Assembly (NCBI RefSeq): GCF_002093625.1
Contig: NZ_MRWD01000002.1
Location: 1-64,000 of the forward strand
Reading direction: 5' to 3'
Length of the DNA: 64,000 nucleotides
From: Rouxiella silvae
GTDB lineage: Bacteria > Pseudomonadota > Gammaproteobacteria > Enterobacterales > Enterobacteriaceae
In this document: piece after piece, positions 19,224 to 27,852 of the stretch
How the letters are laid out: every line of letters begins with the position of its first letter
How positions within the stretch are numbered: position 1 is the stretch's first letter
Notes under the pieces: model-generated
What the model was told of the DNA's origin: nothing
The model's input: only the letters and a program-made list of their open reading frames with translations
Database searches by the model: none
Program-made: the position numbers and the translations under genes

Positions 19224-20250
19224 GTTGTTTACGCGAAGGGTCGAGCAATACAGCCACTACAATCAATGCGCCTTTAATGATCTGCTGGTAATACGACTGT
19301 ACGCCGAGCAGGTCGAGGCCATTATTCATCACACCAATAATCAGCACGCCAAAGAACGTGCCGACCATGGTGCCGACGCCGCCCGCCATGCTGGTGCCGC
19401 CAATTACCACGGCGGCAATGGCGTCCAGCTCATAGCCTGCGCCGGCATTGGTCTGTGCAGAACCGGTACGCGCGGTAAGAATCAGTCCCGCGATGCCTGC
19501 CAGCGCGCCGCAAAGGGTATAGACCAGCACTTTAATGCGGATAACGTTGATGCCGGAGGTGTGGGCACTTTTCGGGTTTCCGCCCACGGCATAGATGTAG
19601 CGGCCAAAGAGGGTTTTGTTCAACAGTATCCAGGCGAGGCCAAACAGGATAATAAAGATGATGACTGGCACCGGAACGCTGGCAATATAGCCATTACCCA
19701 ACCAGCGGAAATCGCTGTTGAGCTGTGAAACCGGATTCCCATCAGTGGTCAGCAGGGTCAATCCACGCGCTGCCGAGAGCATTCCCATGGTGACAATAAA
19801 CGGCTGTAGGCGATAACGGGCTAATACAGTGCCATTGATAAGCCCGCAGACGATGCCGATACCCAATGCGACGATAAGCGGCATCATGACCGCCGTTGCC
19901 GTGCTGCCTATAGCCAGTCCTGCATTATTTGTGGCAAAGCGCGCCGCGACGATGCCGCTCAATGCCAGAACCGATCCGACCGACAGGTCCACCCCGGCGG
20001 TGATAATGACAAAGGTCATGCCGATCGCGAGGATGCCGTTGATCGATACCTGGCGCAGAACGATCAACATGTTTTCATTGCTGAGGAAATAGTTGTTGCT
20101 CCAGGCACCTTGAGCCACTTGATACTCGCCGGTCAGCGCCACAATCAGGCACAGTACGAAGAAGGCGATGATGATGCCGTATTTATGCATGCGGCGTTTA
20201 TTACGGGTCAAAAATGAAATCTTTGGTGTTAAAGAATGGGTAGCACTCAT
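19213..20250 (-). CDS. Sugar ABC transporter permease (RbsC-like)
   Basis: 345-residue inner-membrane permease of the BPD_transp_2 family with eight to ten hydrophobic helices. The conserved signature is visible as GVDLSVGSVLALSGI near residue 90 and AVGGNPKSAHTSGINV near residue 220. It should form the membrane dimer of the importer with the ATPase at 20266 and the binding protein at 18154. The gene starts 15 bases after the ATPase stop. A 17-bp duplication covers its stop codon. Confidence 0.9.
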   Translation of the reverse strand: MSATHSLTPKISFLTRNKRRMHKYGIIIAFFVLCLIVALTGEYQVAQGAWSNNYFLSNENMLIVLRQVSINGILAIGMTFVIITAGVDLSVGSVLALSGIVAARFATNNAGLAIGSTATAVMMPLIVALGIGIVCGLINGTVLARYRLQPFIVTMGMLSAARGLTLLTTDGNPVSQLNSDFRWLGNGYIASVPVPVIIFIILFGLAWILLNKTLFGRYIYAVGGNPKSAHTSGINVIRIKVLVYTLCGALAGIAGLILTARTGSAQTNAGAGYELDAIAAVVIGGTSMAGGVGTMVGTFFGVLIIGVMNNGLDLLGVQSYYQQIIKGALIVVAVLLDPSRKQQRD

Positions 20251-20265
20251 TTTTTTATCTCTCTG

Positions 20266-21771
20266 TTAAACCGCTAGCTTCATCAGTTCGGCCTGGGTCG
20301 CATTTGCCGCTGATAACTCCCCAGCGAGCTGACCGTTGCGGAACACCAGAATACGGTCGCTCATACCAATTATTTCCGCCAGTTCAGATGACACCATAAT
20401 AATTCCCTTATTTTTCAGGGCGAATTCTGACATGAAGCGATAGATCTCTTTCTTTGCACCCACGTCGATGCCGCGTGTGGGTTCATCCAACAGCAGTACC
20501 TCAGGCTCAAGTAATGCCCAGCGTCCGAGTACCACCTTTTGCTGATTTCCGCCGCTGAGATTACCGACCAACTGTTCTCCATCAGGGGTTTTGACGTTAA
20601 ACCGTTTAATCATTTCGCGAGTGCGAGCCTGCTCCTGCTTATTGTTGATAAAGCCGGCGCGGCTTATGTTTGCAAATGACGAGATATTGATGTTCTCGCT
20701 TACCGAACGGCACAGCACCAGACCCGTCGCTTTGCGATCTTCCGTGACGTAGGCCAGTCCGCAACCGATGGCCTCTTTTGGCGAGTGGCGAGCAAGCGTT
20801 TTATCACCAATACGAAGGGTGCCGCTGTCGGCATGCTGGATACCAAATACCAGGTCGAGAAATTCGGTGCGCCCAGAGCCAACCAGGCCATAAATGCCCA
20901 AAATTTCTCCACGTTTGAGGTGCAGGCTGATATCTTTGATTTTGTTGCGCCAGCAGAGGTTTTTTACCTCCATCATCACGTCTTCGCTGGGCTTGTTGAA
21001 CTTGGCAAACTCACTGTCGTACTCGCCGCCAATAATGTGCTCAATCAATTGCTCTCGGGTAATGTCGGCAAGGTAGCCCTCATGGATGTAGGCACCGTCA
21101 CGGAAGATGGTGTAGCTGTCCGCTATCTGAAAAATTTCCGACAGTCGGTGGGAGACATAAATAATTCCTTTGCCTTTCTCCGCCAGCCGTTTGATGGTTT
21201 GAAAGATTTTCTGCGCGTCTTCCTCGCCAATTGCCGACGTCGGTTCATCCATAATGATGATGTCGGCATTGGCGTGTGACAGCGCTTTAGCTATCTCGAC
21301 AAGCTGCTGCTCGGCGACGCTCAGGTTTCGCATCTTCTCTGTCGCGTTAATGTGAAAATCAAGCTCTTGCAGCAGCAGAGTGGTGCGCTGATTAAGGGTA
21401 GCGAAGTCCACAAAGCCAAAGCGCCTTGGTTCGCGGCCGAGCCAAATATTCTCCGCAACCGTCAGGTCGGGGATAGCGCTCAATTCCTGCTGCACGATGG
21501 CAACTCCGGCTTTTAAGGCATCACTCGGATGATTAAATTCACACCTTTCACCGTTGATAAAAATGTCGCCGCCGTCAGGTTTGATAAAACCCATCAAAAT
21601 GCTGAGGAAAGTAGATTTCCCGGCGCCGTTACCGCCGCACAGTGCGTGGATAGATCCACGGCGCAGGCAGAACTCGGCATTCTTTAGCGCCACGACCGGA
21701 CCGAAGGCTTTTTTAACCCCGGTGACTTCCAGCAGATAAGCGGGTTGTTGTGTGTGCGGATCGCGCGTCAC
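20266..21771 (-). CDS. Sugar ABC transporter ATP-binding protein (RbsA-like, two domains)
   Basis: About 502-residue ATPase with two nucleotide-binding domains. The first domain has Walker A GGNGAGKS and Walker B IIMDEPT. Its signature is degenerate (LSVAEQQL), as is usual in this sugar subfamily. The second domain has a non-canonical Walker A (GLVGSGRTEF), signature LSGGNQQK and Walker B LLLDEPT. The start is a GTG at 21771 that overlaps the kinase stop codon (GTGA) and is preceded by a near-perfect GGAGGT; the longer open frame inside the kinase gene is rejected. Translation is evidently coupled to the kinase. Confidence 0.92.
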   Translation of the reverse strand: MTRDPHTQQPAYLLEVTGVKKAFGPVVALKNAEFCLRRGSIHALCGGNGAGKSTFLSILMGFIKPDGGDIFINGERCEFNHPSDALKAGVAIVQQELSAIPDLTVAENIWLGREPRRFGFVDFATLNQRTTLLLQELDFHINATEKMRNLSVAEQQLVEIAKALSHANADIIIMDEPTSAIGEEDAQKIFQTIKRLAEKGKGIIYVSHRLSEIFQIADSYTIFRDGAYIHEGYLADITREQLIEHIIGGEYDSEFAKFNKPSEDVMMEVKNLCWRNKIKDISLHLKRGEILGIYGLVGSGRTEFLDLVFGIQHADSGTLRIGDKTLARHSPKEAIGCGLAYVTEDRKATGLVLCRSVSENINISSFANISRAGFINNKQEQARTREMIKRFNVKTPDGEQLVGNLSGGNQQKVVLGRWALLEPEVLLLDEPTRGIDVGAKKEIYRFMSEFALKNKGIIMVSSELAEIIGMSDRILVFRNGQLAGELSAANATQAELMKLAV

Positions 21772-23285
21772 AGTTGCACCTCCGGATAAGTGTGTTGAAG
21801 GCGTTGCAGATAACGCTGATAAAGCAGCTTGTACTGCGTCTGCCGAGCTGCGTCTGGGCGAGTGTGCGTTTTGGCATCCAACGAAACAAAGTGCTGACAA
21901 AGTTCAGCTAACAGTGTCTTGCTGTCTTGTTTAGGATTGTCTGCCAAGGTTGTGGCCCACATTGCCTGAATAGCACCGCCAAGCGCCGCCGTCTCTTTTA
22001 TGCTCAGACACACCACTGGACAGCCCATCACGTCCGCCACAATTTGCCGCCAGCGTGCGCTCCGAGCGCCGCCTCCGGTCAAACGGATCTCGTTTATCTC
22101 TATGCCCTGCTGACGGAAGAGTTCAATGGCGTAACGCAGCCCGTAAGTGGCACTTTCAACTACCGCCATACACAGATTGGCGCGGGTAAAATTATCACTG
22201 TCGAGGTTGTGCAGGCTGGCACGAGCCTGGGGCAATGGCGGCACGCGCTCTCCGTTGAAGAAGGGCAGCATTTCTACGCCGCCTGCGCCGGGAGAAGCCT
22301 GCGCCAGCAGAGTGTTAAATCCGCTAAGATCTTCCTCTAATAGCGTTTGTACTGACATGGTTGCCGAGGTGACATTCATGGTGCAGATAAGCGGCAACCA
22401 GCCGTTGTTGCTGGAGCAGAAGCCTGCAATGGTTTCTGATTGCGCTACGACGGGTTCATTAGAGCAGGTAAACAAGGTTCCCGAGGTGCCTAAGCTCATC
22501 GTAACGATACCCGGCGCGATATTGCCGGATCCGATGGCGGCCATCATGTTGTCGCCGCCGCCGGTCGACACGCGGGTAGCAACAGAGAGACCCAGCCTTG
22601 CAGCGGCTTCTGGACGCAGCGTACCAATACAACTCTCGGCATTTTTCAGCGCAGGCAGGGCGTTCCATAACCGGCCGCTGTTGTCTATCAGGTCAACGGT
22701 TTTGCGGTCCCACTCACGCAGGCGAACGTTGAGCAAACCGGTGCCGGAGGCGTCACCATATTCGGTAACGCGCTCGCCGGTTAGCCAATAGTTAAGATAA
22801 TCGTGGGGCAGTAGCACCGTGTGCAGGCGCGCCCATAATTGTGGATGATGTTTCTTGAACCAGAGGATCTTCGAGGCTGTGTAGCCGGTTGCCACCATTA
22901 GGCCGAGTTTATCCAGCGATCCTTGCACGCCCCCCAACTGCTGAAGCAGGGCGTCATTTTCGGCGGTAGTTTCAGTATCACACCACAATTTCACGCTGTG
23001 CAGCACGTTGCCTTGTTCATCCAGCGGCACAAAACCGTGCTGTTGGCCGGAAACACCGACGGCTTTTATCTCCTGCGCATTGATGCCTGCCTGAGAGATT
23101 GCCTGGTGGAATGCCTCAACCAGCGCGTCAATCCACCACGCGGCTTCCTGTTCGCGACGCCCGTTGGAGTCGCTGATAATACGGTGAGCGGCATTGCCCT
23201 CACCGAGGATAACACCCTGTTTACTATCGACAATCACCACTTTGGTGCCTTGTGTACCGCAGTCAATGCCCGCATAGAGCGTCAT
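21768..23285 (-). CDS. FGGY-family carbohydrate kinase, xylulokinase type
   Basis: 505-residue sugar kinase. The N-terminal ATPase-fold loop YAGIDCGTQGTKVVIVD, the GVSGQQHGF block, the substrate block GGGDNMMAAIG and the C-terminal LTGGGARSARWRQIVADV match XylB-type FGGY kinases. The expected reaction is phosphorylation of D-xylulose to xylulose 5-phosphate, which accepts the products of both the adjacent dehydrogenase and the D-lyxose isomerase. ATG at 23285 with GGAG seven bases upstream, four bases after the dehydrogenase stop. A D-ribulokinase role is a less likely alternative. Confidence 0.9.
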   Translation of the reverse strand: MTLYAGIDCGTQGTKVVIVDSKQGVILGEGNAAHRIISDSNGRREQEAAWWIDALVEAFHQAISQAGINAQEIKAVGVSGQQHGFVPLDEQGNVLHSVKLWCDTETTAENDALLQQLGGVQGSLDKLGLMVATGYTASKILWFKKHHPQLWARLHTVLLPHDYLNYWLTGERVTEYGDASGTGLLNVRLREWDRKTVDLIDNSGRLWNALPALKNAESCIGTLRPEAAARLGLSVATRVSTGGGDNMMAAIGSGNIAPGIVTMSLGTSGTLFTCSNEPVVAQSETIAGFCSSNNGWLPLICTMNVTSATMSVQTLLEEDLSGFNTLLAQASPGAGGVEMLPFFNGERVPPLPQARASLHNLDSDNFTRANLCMAVVESATYGLRYAIELFRQQGIEINEIRLTGGGARSARWRQIVADVMGCPVVCLSIKETAALGGAIQAMWATTLADNPKQDSKTLLAELCQHFVSLDAKTHTRPDAARQTQYKLLYQRYLQRLQHTYPEVQL

Positions 23286-23289
23286 ACAT

Positions 23290-24324
23290 TCACTCCATTT
23301 CCAACATAATCTTGATGTCAGAGGCATGTCCTGCGGCGGCACGCTCGAACGCGGCAACACTGTCGACAAATTTGTAGGTTTGGCTTATTAGAGGCTGAAC
23401 GCGTAGTTTGCCACTGCTGAGCAGCCGTAAGGTGCGTGGATACATGTTGGCGTAGCGGAAAATCGTCTTAAAGGTGATTTCTTTCGCCTGTGCGGCAACG
23501 ATATCCATCGGCGCTACGTCGATGGGCATACCAATCAGTACCGCGGTAGCACCCGGCGCAGCGTGTTCTGCCAGTGTGGCGATCGCCGGTTTTGCACCGC
23601 TGCACTCAAACACGAGATCCACGCCGTTACCGCTGGTCAGTGCAGACACTTTATCGGGCAGATTGCCGGTTTTGATATTGACCGCATGCAGGCCTTCATA
23701 ATTGGCCGCCACCGCCAGTTTTTCGTCAAACAGGTCACAGATGATCACATCCGAACAGCCACCGGCCAGCGCGGCCAGCGCCGTGACCACCCCGATAGGG
23801 CCCGCGCCAATCACCAGTGCGATGTCTCCCGGTTTAATTCCAGCTTTAGTCGCGGCGTGCATGCCGATAGCCAGCGGCTCGACCATTGCGCCTTCGGCAA
23901 AACTGACGTTATCAGGCAATTTGAAGGTAAACGCGGCAGGGTGAACCACTGTTTCGCGCAGGCAGCCATGCACCGGCGGAGTGGCCCAAAAACGGACAGC
24001 GGGATCGAGATTGTAGATACCAGCACGGGTTTGGGCCGAGTTGAGATCAGGTATCCCAGGCTCCATGCACACGCGATCGCCGACTTCGAGATGAGTCACG
24101 GCGTTACCCACTGCCAACACCACACCCGAGGCTTCATGGCCTAGCACCATCGGCGCTTTCACCACGAAAGGTCCAATTCGACCATGCTGATAGTAATGCA
24201 CGTCACTGCCGCAAATACCCACAGAATGAATTTTAATCTGCACATCGTTGTCGCCGAGTACGTCATTAAAGTCTCTGTCTTCAATCGCGATTTTCCCAGC
24301 TTCTGCCAAAACTAATGCTTTCAT
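23290..24324 (-). CDS. Zinc-dependent polyol dehydrogenase (xylitol/sorbitol dehydrogenase type)
   Basis: 344-residue medium-chain dehydrogenase. Catalytic zinc ligands are Cys38 ([10 protein letters not shown]), His63 and Glu64 (LGHEASG), with a later Glu in MVEPLAIG; the NAD-binding GAGPIGV follows. The four-Cys structural zinc cluster seen in many relatives is missing: the [13 protein letters not shown] stretch has none, as in several sorbitol/xylitol dehydrogenases. It probably oxidises xylitol (or D-arabitol) to D-xylulose for the kinase next in the operon. It is the first gene of the operon, and an operator lies 23 bases upstream of its start. Confidence 0.88.
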   Translation of the reverse strand: MKALVLAEAGKIAIEDRDFNDVLGDNDVQIKIHSVGICGSDVHYYQHGRIGPFVVKAPMVLGHEASGVVLAVGNAVTHLEVGDRVCMEPGIPDLNSAQTRAGIYNLDPAVRFWATPPVHGCLRETVVHPAAFTFKLPDNVSFAEGAMVEPLAIGMHAATKAGIKPGDIALVIGAGPIGVVTALAALAGGCSDVIICDLFDEKLAVAANYEGLHAVNIKTGNLPDKVSALTSGNGVDLVFECSGAKPAIATLAEHAAPGATAVLIGMPIDVAPMDIVAAQAKEITFKTIFRYANMYPRTLRLLSSGKLRVQPLISQTYKFVDSVAAFERAAAGHASDIKIMLEME

Positions 24325-24346
24325 CTGAATTCCTTTGAAGTCATTT

Positions 24347-24366
24347 TAATGGTATCGATATCATTT
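24347..24366. promoter_or_regulatory. LacI-type operator O1, upstream of the dehydrogenase operon
   Basis: The minus strand reads AAATGATATCGATACCATTA, identical in 19 of 20 positions to the second operator at 24504. The inner TGGTATCGATATCA is a near-perfect palindrome with the central CG typical of LacI-family sites. It lies immediately upstream of the dehydrogenase gene. Confidence 0.75.
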
Positions 24367-24503
24367 GATGGGCCAATCCTGAATCAATTAAGGCGGGAAA
24401 ACTGTGATGTTGGTTAAATTTTTGTACATATGTGAACAAGTGTAGGTTGTTGTAAATACTATTAGCGATGGAGATCACGGAATGATGTGGGGTAAGGCAG
24501 GTT

Positions 24504-24523
24504 AAATGATATCGATACCGTTA
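24504..24523. promoter_or_regulatory. LacI-type operator O2, upstream of the D-lyxose isomerase
   Basis: AAATGATATCGATACCGTTA, a copy of O1 in the opposite orientation with one difference, 18 bases before the isomerase start. Centre-to-centre distance to O1 is 157 bases, close to 15 turns of B-DNA, which would suit a repression loop across the divergent promoters. Confidence 0.75.
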
Positions 24524-24540
24524 ATTACGCAGAGGGCACG

Positions 24541-25122
24541 ATGACTACATCAACAGAAGCAGTAAAGCGCACTTTACATTTCCTGAAGCAGGCTGAGATT
24601 GTCTTGACCGAGGATGAACAGCAACGTATTGAAATAGCGACATTTGGTCTACCAGATTATCCGGCGTCCGGCCTGCAGCTTTTAACCTATGTCAACTCAT
24701 CGCGCTACTGTGCGAAAGAACTGGTGCTGTTCCCACGTCAGACTTGCCCAGAACATCTGCATCCGCCGTTTGCCGGTACGCCCGGTAAGCAGGAGACTTT
24801 CCGCTGCCGCTGGGGAGAGGTTTATCTGTTTGTCGACGATGAAAATCTGACCCTCAATGATGCGAGTGGAGAGGTGACATGTGAAGTCCCCGAAGGGAGC
24901 GAGGCCTGGTATACCTGCACGCGCTACATTCTTCTGCGCGCCGGTGAGCAATACACTATTGCGCCAAATACGCGTCATTGGTTCCAGGCGGGAGATCAAG
25001 GGGCTGTAGTGTCTGAATTCTCTTCCGAGAGTCGCGATGAGCTGGATATTTTTACCGACTCGCGCGTCAATCGTCTGGAGGGGGTAAACAGCGTTAGCAT
25101 CGCGACAACAAATCTGTCATGA
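24541..25122 (+). CDS. D-lyxose ketol-isomerase (cupin type)
   Basis: 193-residue cupin isomerase that converts D-lyxose to D-xylulose. Probable metal ligands are visible: His72 and His74 in PEHLHPPF, Glu85 in KQETFR, and His146 in NTRHWFQAG, the arrangement reported for bacterial D-lyxose isomerases. Length fits the larger enterobacterial members of the family. It is divergent from the dehydrogenase-kinase-transporter operon and is followed by the LacI-type regulator. The product feeds the kinase at 21768. D-mannose isomerisation is a known side activity of the family. Confidence 0.85.
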   Translation: MTTSTEAVKRTLHFLKQAEIVLTEDEQQRIEIATFGLPDYPASGLQLLTYVNSSRYCAKELVLFPRQTCPEHLHPPFAGTPGKQETFRCRWGEVYLFVDDENLTLNDASGEVTCEVPEGSEAWYTCTRYILLRAGEQYTIAPNTRHWFQAGDQGAVVSEFSSESRDELDIFTDSRVNRLEGVNSVSIATTNLS

Positions 25123-25166
25123 TTCAAAAATGATACAAAATGATTGCTTTAACTAAGGAGTCGCAC

Positions 25167-26168
25167 TTGGCTGTGGGGCGGGGAAAGAAGGCAACGCTGG
25201 CAAGCGTTGCCGCACAAGCGAATGTCAGTAAAATTACCGCCTCACGGGCGTTTTCACAACCGGATAAAGTGCATCCGGAAACGCTGCAACGTATTCGTGA
25301 GACGGCAGAACAGCTCGGTTATGTGGTCAACGCTGCCGCGCGCAACCTGCGGGCTAAAAGTAGCAAGACCATTGGTATTGTCAATCCAGATATGGCCAAT
25401 CCTTTTTTCGGCGGGTTAACGCGCCTAATGACGCTGGAAGCGCAGAAGATGGGTTATGACACGCTGGTATTCGACTCCTACGAATCTCAGGAAACTGAAA
25501 ACCGCATTATCGACAAATTGATTGGCTATAACGTTGACGCCATCATTCTGTCGGTTATCTCTAACGATCATCACTACCATCCTGTATATCTTAATCGTCT
25601 TGAGACGCTAAACATTCCGATTGTGCTGGTGGACCGCGAACTCGATTCTAGCCATTGCAGCGGGGTATACATCGATAATCTGGATTGTGGTTTACAGGCC
25701 GGTCGCTGGTTGTTAGAACAAAAAGCGCAGCGCGTCGTGGTAGTCTCTGGACCGGAAAACTCCAACGTTGCACGCGAGAGGGTAACGGGATTGCAGGCTG
25801 CACTGCAGGGCAAAGTGGCTTCGTTAGAAGTGCTGCATGCGGATTTCTTTATGGATGCAGCCTGGCAGGAGACCAGCCGCTGGCTGGCCAACAATGCACC
25901 ACCGGACTACTTCGTTGGCTGTAATAACCAGATTTCTATGGGAATTATCAAGGCCTGCATCGAACATAAGCTGAAATTGATGAAGGGCGTCTCACTGTTT
26001 AGCATCGACGAGGTCTCCCATGCAGGGATCTACGGCTTCCACTTTCCCTGCATATCACATGATTTGCAGGAAATAGCCTGGCAGGCGCTTAATTTGGCCG
26101 TTCGCCGCGTGACTGACAACGACAGCAAATCAGGCAAAGTGATCGTGCGCGGGAAAGTGATCCCATAA
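25167..26168 (+). CDS. LacI-family transcriptional regulator of the pentose/pentitol locus
   Basis: About 333-residue repressor: LacI helix-turn-helix near residues 9-30 (TLASVAAQANVSKITASRAF), hinge RNLRAKSS, and a periplasmic-binding-protein-like effector domain. The TTG at 25167 is preceded by AAGGAG at ideal distance and is preferred; an in-frame ATG at 25140 lacks a ribosome binding site. It follows the isomerase by 44 bases. The paired operators at 24347 and 24504 are its obvious targets; the inducer is presumably D-lyxose, D-xylulose or a pentitol. It converges with setB 9 bases away. Confidence 0.88.
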   Translation: MAVGRGKKATLASVAAQANVSKITASRAFSQPDKVHPETLQRIRETAEQLGYVVNAAARNLRAKSSKTIGIVNPDMANPFFGGLTRLMTLEAQKMGYDTLVFDSYESQETENRIIDKLIGYNVDAIILSVISNDHHYHPVYLNRLETLNIPIVLVDRELDSSHCSGVYIDNLDCGLQAGRWLLEQKAQRVVVVSGPENSNVARERVTGLQAALQGKVASLEVLHADFFMDAAWQETSRWLANNAPPDYFVGCNNQISMGIIKACIEHKLKLMKGVSLFSIDEVSHAGIYGFHFPCISHDLQEIAWQALNLAVRRVTDNDSKSGKVIVRGKVIP

Positions 26169-26177
26169 ATATAAACG

Positions 26178-27404
26178 TTAAGTCACTTTTTGCGTTTCAA
26201 CGGGGTGAACTGGACCCTGTAGTGGCTCCTTAATACGCCAAATACAGGCCACTGCAATCACCACCATCGCCAGCGCGGCGTAAAACACCGCGTAATAGTT
26301 GGCAAACTGGGCGACTAATCCAGCAATTGAACCGGCCAATATCCAGCCGACGCGGGTGGAGTTGGTGAATAATGTGGTTGCCGCACCCGCCTGTCCTGGC
26401 ATCAAATCCTGAAAATAAAGCATCCCGATGCCGGCTAAAACGCCGATAAACAGTGCGTTCAGTAATTGGATGGCAATCAGTGCTGCCGTGCCGGTGAAAA
26501 ACAGTAGGCTGGCATAAAAAATTACTCCGCTGACGACCGCAAAACGCATCAGCAGGCGCTTGCCCAGCTGTTTTGCCAGATACCCGGCAATCAGCATGGT
26601 GGGGATCTCAAGGCAGGCCGCGCTGCCCATCAGCATACCCGCCAGCTTTGAGGGCAGGTGCAGTTCTTTCACCACGTACAGCGGCATATTAATCAGATAA
26701 ATACTGTTGGCCGCCCACATCAGCGAACAGGCGACAAACAGCATTAACGTATCGCGACGGTTATTACGCGGTGCTTGTAACGTTGCGGTGCCGGTTAATA
26801 CCGCCTTCGGCATGGACGGTAGAAAAGAGCGCACCATGAGCCCGCAGAGCAAAAACGCCACCGCAGCGGCACAGTACATAAAGGTAAAGCCGAAACCTAG
26901 CGCCAGCGCAAAGGCCAGCGGCGGGCCGACAACCCAGGCCAACGATACCTGTGCGCGCAGTATTGAGCTGAACATCACAGCTTCACGACCGGTTTTGTCG
27001 GCGTGCTCGCGAGCAAGGGCAAACATCTGTGGGTTCGCGGTAGAACCAAAGCTTGAGAGCAATACGCCGACCAGCAGTAACAGAAAATAGCTGCGGTTAA
27101 AGGCAAACAGTACACAGCCCAACGCGCCGAGAATGCAGCAGAAAAGAATCAGCGTTTTCCTGTCGCCTTTTTTATCAGACCACGTGCCAAGAAACTGACT
27201 AACGAAAATCCCCATTACCGCACTGCCGGTAAAAAACAGCCCAACCATAAACGGTGAAACCTTGACTTCGGTGCTTAAAAACAGGCTTAAGGTCGGGGTT
27301 TGCAGCGCACCGGCGATGCCCGTCAGAAACGCAATAATCAAAAAAGCGCTCGAGGTCATGTCGGGCAGGCGAAGGCGACGCGCGGAAGTGCTAGAGACTG
27401 TCAT
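26178..27404 (-). CDS. setB: Sugar efflux transporter SetB (MFS)
   Basis: 408-residue major facilitator with 12 predicted helices. Strong similarity to E. coli SetB is visible throughout, for example TSSAFLIIAFLTGIAGALQT, FGSTANPQMFALAREHADK and GMLYFQDLMPGQAGAATTL. It exports sugars such as lactose or glucose and possibly their phosphorylated or toxic analogues. I use the ATG at 27404; a TTG seven codons upstream has no ribosome binding site. It is divergent from fruBKA as in E. coli, which marks the right edge of the 13 kb accessory block. Confidence 0.93.
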   Translation of the reverse strand: MTVSSTSARRLRLPDMTSSAFLIIAFLTGIAGALQTPTLSLFLSTEVKVSPFMVGLFFTGSAVMGIFVSQFLGTWSDKKGDRKTLILFCCILGALGCVLFAFNRSYFLLLLVGVLLSSFGSTANPQMFALAREHADKTGREAVMFSSILRAQVSLAWVVGPPLAFALALGFGFTFMYCAAAVAFLLCGLMVRSFLPSMPKAVLTGTATLQAPRNNRRDTLMLFVACSLMWAANSIYLINMPLYVVKELHLPSKLAGMLMGSAACLEIPTMLIAGYLAKQLGKRLLMRFAVVSGVIFYASLLFFTGTAALIAIQLLNALFIGVLAGIGMLYFQDLMPGQAGAATTLFTNSTRVGWILAGSIAGLVAQFANYYAVFYAALAMVVIAVACIWRIKEPLQGPVHPVETQKVT

Positions 27405-27751
27405 TTTAGGCTTGTACCAGAACAATGGGGAAACAGAAGGACAAATTTTGCGCGGATTTTACGCCTGTTTTAATTAATAAACATCCGTTTTGATCGTCAA
27501 AACCCTGCTGTTTCAATGCCGTTGAACCAAGAACGCCATAAAGCGCACGGGATGCTAAAAGTAAGGAAGAGACTACACTACGTACAGCAAGCTTCAGCCT
27601 GATGATGCTTGCCTGTCAGCTCAGCTTCAGCTTTTTCCCGACAGGATTGCCTTCATAAAAGTTAAAAATGGGAAAATGTGCGTAGCATCATAAAAATGCA
27701 ACGCCAAAACACGCAATGCTTGCAAAATAAGCGGCGCAGATTGAGACTGAT

Positions 27752-27765
27752 TGAAACGTTTCAGC
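27752..27765. promoter_or_regulatory. Cra (FruR) operator 1 of fruBKA
   Basis: TGAAACGTTTCAGC is a full match to the Cra consensus. Two Cra sites upstream of fruB are also known from E. coli. Fructose 1-phosphate releases Cra and induces the operon. Confidence 0.9.
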
Positions 27766-27816
27766 GTTGTTGTGTTATTAAATTTAACCCGACGACGCTC
27801 CTTTTTTCTCATTAAA

Positions 27817-27830
27817 GCTGAAACGATTCA
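27817..27830. promoter_or_regulatory. Cra (FruR) operator 2 of fruBKA
   Basis: GCTGAAACGATTCA reads TGAATCGTTTCAGC on the other strand, again a full match. It lies 65 bases from operator 1 and 22 bases before the fruB start, in a position to block transcription. Confidence 0.9.
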
Positions 27831-27852
27831 AGTTCAGCAGGAGAGGAGAATT

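Larger units (their letters stand above)
27405..27852. other. Divergent regulatory region setB / fruBKA
   Basis: 448 bases without a supportable gene. The fruB-proximal part carries two Cra operators. Around 27590-27640 there is a direct repeat of AGCTTCAG and a CCTGTC/GACAGG pair with a 22-base loop; I could not assign these to an RNA gene. Confidence 0.5.

Noticed and set aside
20266-21900. Longer N-terminus for the sugar ABC ATPase starting inside the kinase gene
   Set aside because: The extra 43 residues are the kinase gene read in another frame; the GTG at 21771 has an excellent ribosome binding site.
24400-24440. Possible CRP site in the lyxose/pentitol divergent region
   Set aside because: TGTGATGTTGGTTAAAT and TGTGAACAAGTG match only one arm of the consensus.
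27590-27650. Small RNA in the setB/fruB region
   Set aside because: Direct repeats of AGCTTCAG and one weak stem, but no promoter or terminator to delimit an RNA.
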